A DNA stretch of 5,405 nt from Actinomycetota bacterium (GTDB lineage: Bacteria; Actinomycetota; Acidimicrobiia; Acidimicrobiales; Ilumatobacteraceae), in assembly GCA_009703975.1 (NCBI GenBank), contig WLFB01000104.1, forward strand, positions 1 to 5,405, given 5' to 3'. Position 1 is the first letter of the stretch. The number at the start of each line of letters is the position of its first letter. Made by a program: the position numbers and the translations under genes. Of the stretch, positions 3,354 to 5,405 are shown in pieces. The notes under the pieces were generated by a model, which ran no database searches, had not been told where the DNA came from, and was given only the letters and a program-made list of their open reading frames with translations.

Positions 3354-5405
3354 ATGGGTCGCAAGTCGTCAATCCTTATCGCAGGACTCCTTCTCGCATT
3401 GTTGCCAGTGGCTCCAGCCCTCGCGGCGGCACCATCTGTCACGGGCGTTAGCTCACCGACAACTACTGGTTCTTACAAGGTTGGCAGCCCAGTGATTGAA
3501 ATTCGGGTGCAGTTCAGTGAAATCGTAAACGTCACTGGGACTCCGACTTTGGAGTTAGAAACTGGTGTCACTGATCGAACCGTGAATTATTCTTCAGGCT
3601 CTGGCACAAACACGCTGAAATTTAACTACACAATTTCTACAACCACGAACCCAGATACATCTGCAGACCTTGACTATAAGGCAACTACTTCTCTAGTACT
3701 CAACGGTGGCACGATCAAAAATGCCACAGCCGAAGACGCGACATTGACACTTCCAACGCCTGGCGCTGCAGGTTCGCTTGGTGCGAACAACGCAATTATC
3801 GTTGACACAACACCGCCAACTGCGTCGGTTGTATTAGAAACAATCGGTAGCGCAGGCAACGCTACGGCGCGTAGCACTGAGCTTGGCAATCTATATCTAG
3901 TCAGAGGAACAAACTCGCCAACATCTGTAAACAATATTTTGAGTTTGCCTGCTAACGAGCGAACTACTGGCACAGCAATTGCGACGATCAACACAGACAC
4001 CAACGTGCCGGCCGCGATGCTTACAAGTGGGCCTTACAAAATTTATGCCGCCGACGTTGCAGGTAATCTTTCTGCAGCTTCAGCCTTAAACGTGATTATT
4101 GACGCTGCTGGGCCGAATGTCGCAATGGTGTTAGTTAGTACTGCGCTTTCAAACTCTTCGCGGATTGCCGTGCAAAGCAACGAGACGGGTAAGGCGTATT
4201 TAGTTCGCGACACTGTGGTTGTTTTAAACGTCGCCAGTATCACTGGTTCTGGTGACGCAAACTTCAACGAAGTGACGATTAGTGCGGCAGACACGGTTAC
4301 TTCATTGGCAACCTCAACTCTCAACGATGGCAGTTACAAGCTTTATGCGGCAGACACCGTATTTAACTTAAGCGCGCCTTTCTCGACGCTCATCACGATT
4401 GGCGCTGACAGTTCTTCACCAACAGTTACAACTGCAACGCCTTTCACCGCTGAAACCCAGGCTGCAGTGGCCGCAAATTTGGTGATTAAGTTCAATGAAC
4501 CAGTAGCAAAATTTACTACCAATAATACAAAAACTTTTACGTTGGTTCGCTCAGTCACACCAACAATTACGACTGGCTCGCTAACCGGCAATGTTGTGAC
4601 GCTGACTTTTAGTTCAGCCCCTGGCTTAATAGTGGGTGACAAAATCACGACGACAAGTTGCTCAAACGCTGTGTTCAACAATGCCGCCTCAGCGATTACT
4701 GCTGTTAGTGGCAGCACCATTTCATTTGCGAAAACCAATGTCGATGTTGTATCAGCCGCAATCACTGGTTGTACGTATACGGCCACAAAAAATGACGGCA
4801 CAACTGATCTGATTACATCTTCCGAGGTGATTCCATCAGATGGCTCGAGAGTAGTTGTTGCGGCGTTTCCGAATGACAATCGTGTGACGGTCAACCCATC
4901 AGGCGAGATGTTGTTAGGCGTTGCGTACCACGTTTTGATTTCGGCTGGGGCAATTGTTGACCTTGCCACACCACCAAATAGCTATGCCGGGGTGCTCTCA
5001 GCAACACCACAAACGTGGAGTTTTTCAACAGGCGCTGACACAATTGCTCCGACGTTGAGCAATTCGCAGTCTGATCCTCCAAATGGCATGACGACTTTTA
5101 CGCCGAATCGAAATATCACTCTAAAGTTCAGTGAATCTGTTGTGGATGTAGCAAACAAGTTCATCAAACTTTGTACCGGTGCGGTTGATTGCGCGACACC
5201 AGTGCAGACATTTACATTGCAAACCAGCACTGCGAGCGGTGGGTTAGTTGCGGTATCTGAAAATACGGTAACTATTAACCCGACTACTGATCTGAGTTTT
5301 TCGACCACATATTTTGTATTGATTGAAGCGAGCGCTTTTCAAGATGGTTCGGCAAACAATTATGCCGGTATGGCGACTTGTAGTTCGCACCCTTGTAGTT
5401 ACGAA
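3354..5405 (+). CDS. Large secreted Ig-like repeat surface protein (3' truncated)
   Basis: The frame is open for 684 codons to the last base of the window, so the stop lies outside. Residues 1-25 are a clear Sec signal peptide (GRKSS, hydrophobic core, ALAA before APS). Modules follow. (a) About 27-151 is an Ig-like repeat with FSEIVNVTGTPTLELETG, a DLDYKATTSLVLNGGTI stretch and GSLGANNAIIVDTTPP; I associate this with SwmB/VCBS-type bacterial surface repeats. (b) Two tandem 99-residue repeats (152-250, 251-349) share YLVR and G.YK.YAAD..NLSA. (c) About 350-560 is a Big_5/SbsA-type Ig-like domain (IKFNEPV, later W.FSTG) that appears interrupted at about 405-480. (d) From 561 a further Big_5 domain (ITLKFSESV, TTYFVLIEASAFQD) is cut by the window edge. 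It is rich in Thr, Ser, Ala, Val and Asn and poor in charge. The likely role is a cell-surface, S-layer-like or adhesive protein; no enzymatic motif is visible. How it is anchored cannot be judged without the C-terminus. Confidence 0.9.
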   Translation, partial: MGRKSSILIAGLLLALLPVAPALAAAPSVTGVSSPTTTGSYKVGSPVIEIRVQFSEIVNVTGTPTLELETGVTDRTVNYSSGSGTNTLKFNYTISTTTNPDTSADLDYKATTSLVLNGGTIKNATAEDATLTLPTPGAAGSLGANNAIIVDTTPPTASVVLETIGSAGNATARSTELGNLYLVRGTNSPTSVNNILSLPANERTTGTAIATINTDTNVPAAMLTSGPYKIYAADVAGNLSAASALNVIIDAAGPNVAMVLVSTALSNSSRIAVQSNETGKAYLVRDTVVVLNVASITGSGDANFNEVTISAADTVTSLATSTLNDGSYKLYAADTVFNLSAPFSTLITIGADSSSPTVTTATPFTAETQAAVAANLVIKFNEPVAKFTTNNTKTFTLVRSVTPTITTGSLTGNVVTLTFSSAPGLIVGDKITTTSCSNAVFNNAASAITAVSGSTISFAKTNVDVVSAAITGCTYTATKNDGTTDLITSSEVIPSDGSRVVVAAFPNDNRVTVNPSGEMLLGVAYHVLISAGAIVDLATPPNSYAGVLSATPQTWSFSTGADTIAPTLSNSQSDPPNGMTTFTPNRNITLKFSESVVDVANKFIKLCTGAVDCATPVQTFTLQTSTASGGLVAVSENTVTINPTTDLSFSTTYFVLIEASAFQDGSANNYAGMATCSSHPCSYE
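3807..4400 (+). repeat. Two tandem 99-residue repeats within the surface protein
   Basis: Residues 152-250 and 251-349 are equal in length and share key positions: a Pro near the start, YLVR about 30 residues in, and GPYKIYAADVAGNLSAAS versus GSYKLYAADTVFNLSAPF near the end. Overall identity is modest, so this is an old protein-level duplication, not a DNA repeat. The first copy keeps the AGNLS signature common in bacterial Ig-like surface repeats; the second has lost the AG. Confidence 0.65.
4566..4793 (+). other. Putative module inserted within an Ig-like domain
   Basis: This covers residues about 405-480 of the surface protein. The stretch GNVVTLTFSSAPGLIVGDK, then a motif around FNN...ITAVSGSTISFA, then GCTYTAT resembles a small beta module common in phage and surface proteins ('HGL.vGD.V.vsg...a.FNG...V.av.s.t.Fty'). 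Its two cysteines, C436 and C473, are the only ones before residue 607 and could form a disulfide within the module. The Ig-like domain seems to resume after it and closes with W.FSTG. The boundaries are approximate and the domain match is from memory. Confidence 0.4.

Noticed and set aside
3248..3442. Minus-strand 64-codon frame spanning the intergenic gap and the signal-peptide region of the large gene
   Set aside because: It would run through the regulatory gap and opposite a clear signal peptide, and its sequence has no recognisable motif.
3674..5308. A chain of four long antisense open frames opposite the surface-protein gene (3674-4003, 4043-4324, 4343-4969, 4982-5308), all in the same minus-strand frame
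   Set aside because: An antisense stop in this frame needs a sense codon ending in T or C followed by TAN, or one ending in T followed by CAN. The sense protein is rich in Thr/Ser/Ala/Val and poor in Tyr, His and Gln, so stops are rare by composition. The antisense products show no domain, and the sense frame has a signal peptide, repeats and recognisable motifs.

Overview
The window looks like part of an actinobacterial chromosome of intermediate GC content. I would guess an Acidimicrobiia-like aquatic lineage (Ilumatobacter / CL500-29 type). The guess rests on secreted proteins with Thr/Ser linkers rich in TTTT and SSTTT, a GTG start, genes with no Shine-Dalgarno but a TANNNT box 6-7 nt before the start codon, and roughly 45-50% GC. 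This is inference from style, not a species identification. All five genes lie on the + strand. I see no tRNA, rRNA, CRISPR array, insertion sequence or phage gene.

Layout: (1) 1-210 is the C-terminal end of a gene that began before the window, most likely a class I SAM-dependent methyltransferase. It is strikingly AT-rich, at 33% GC. (2) 236-1030 is a short-chain dehydrogenase/reductase (SDR) closely resembling coniferyl-alcohol dehydrogenase (CalA) and the 3-alpha-hydroxysteroid dehydrogenase subfamily. (3) 1077-2312 is a secreted, cysteine-paired protein with two Fn3-like domains, a Thr/Ser linker and a repetitive C-terminal domain. (4) 2403-3191 is a second, unrelated classical SDR. (5) 3354-5405 is the first 684 codons of a large secreted Ig-like repeat protein that runs off the right edge. 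Its reading frame is open to the last base of the window.

Nothing ties the genes into one obvious pathway. The two SDRs belong to different subfamilies, are probably soluble cytoplasmic NAD(P)-dependent enzymes, and are interleaved with two exported, surface-type proteins. Each gap (25, 46, 90 and 162 bp) is long enough for its own promoter. The genes fall into two start-site classes. The SDR at 236 and the secreted protein at 1077 look leaderless. The SDR at 2403 and the large protein at 3354 share an almost identical GGGGG-N4-ATG signal.

The best candidates for a second look are the large surface protein, where a cysteine-bracketed module appears to be inserted inside an Ig-like domain, and its leader, where a hairpin plus T-run overlaps a possible promoter just before the ribosome binding site. 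I found no convincing evidence of a wholly new multi-gene system.
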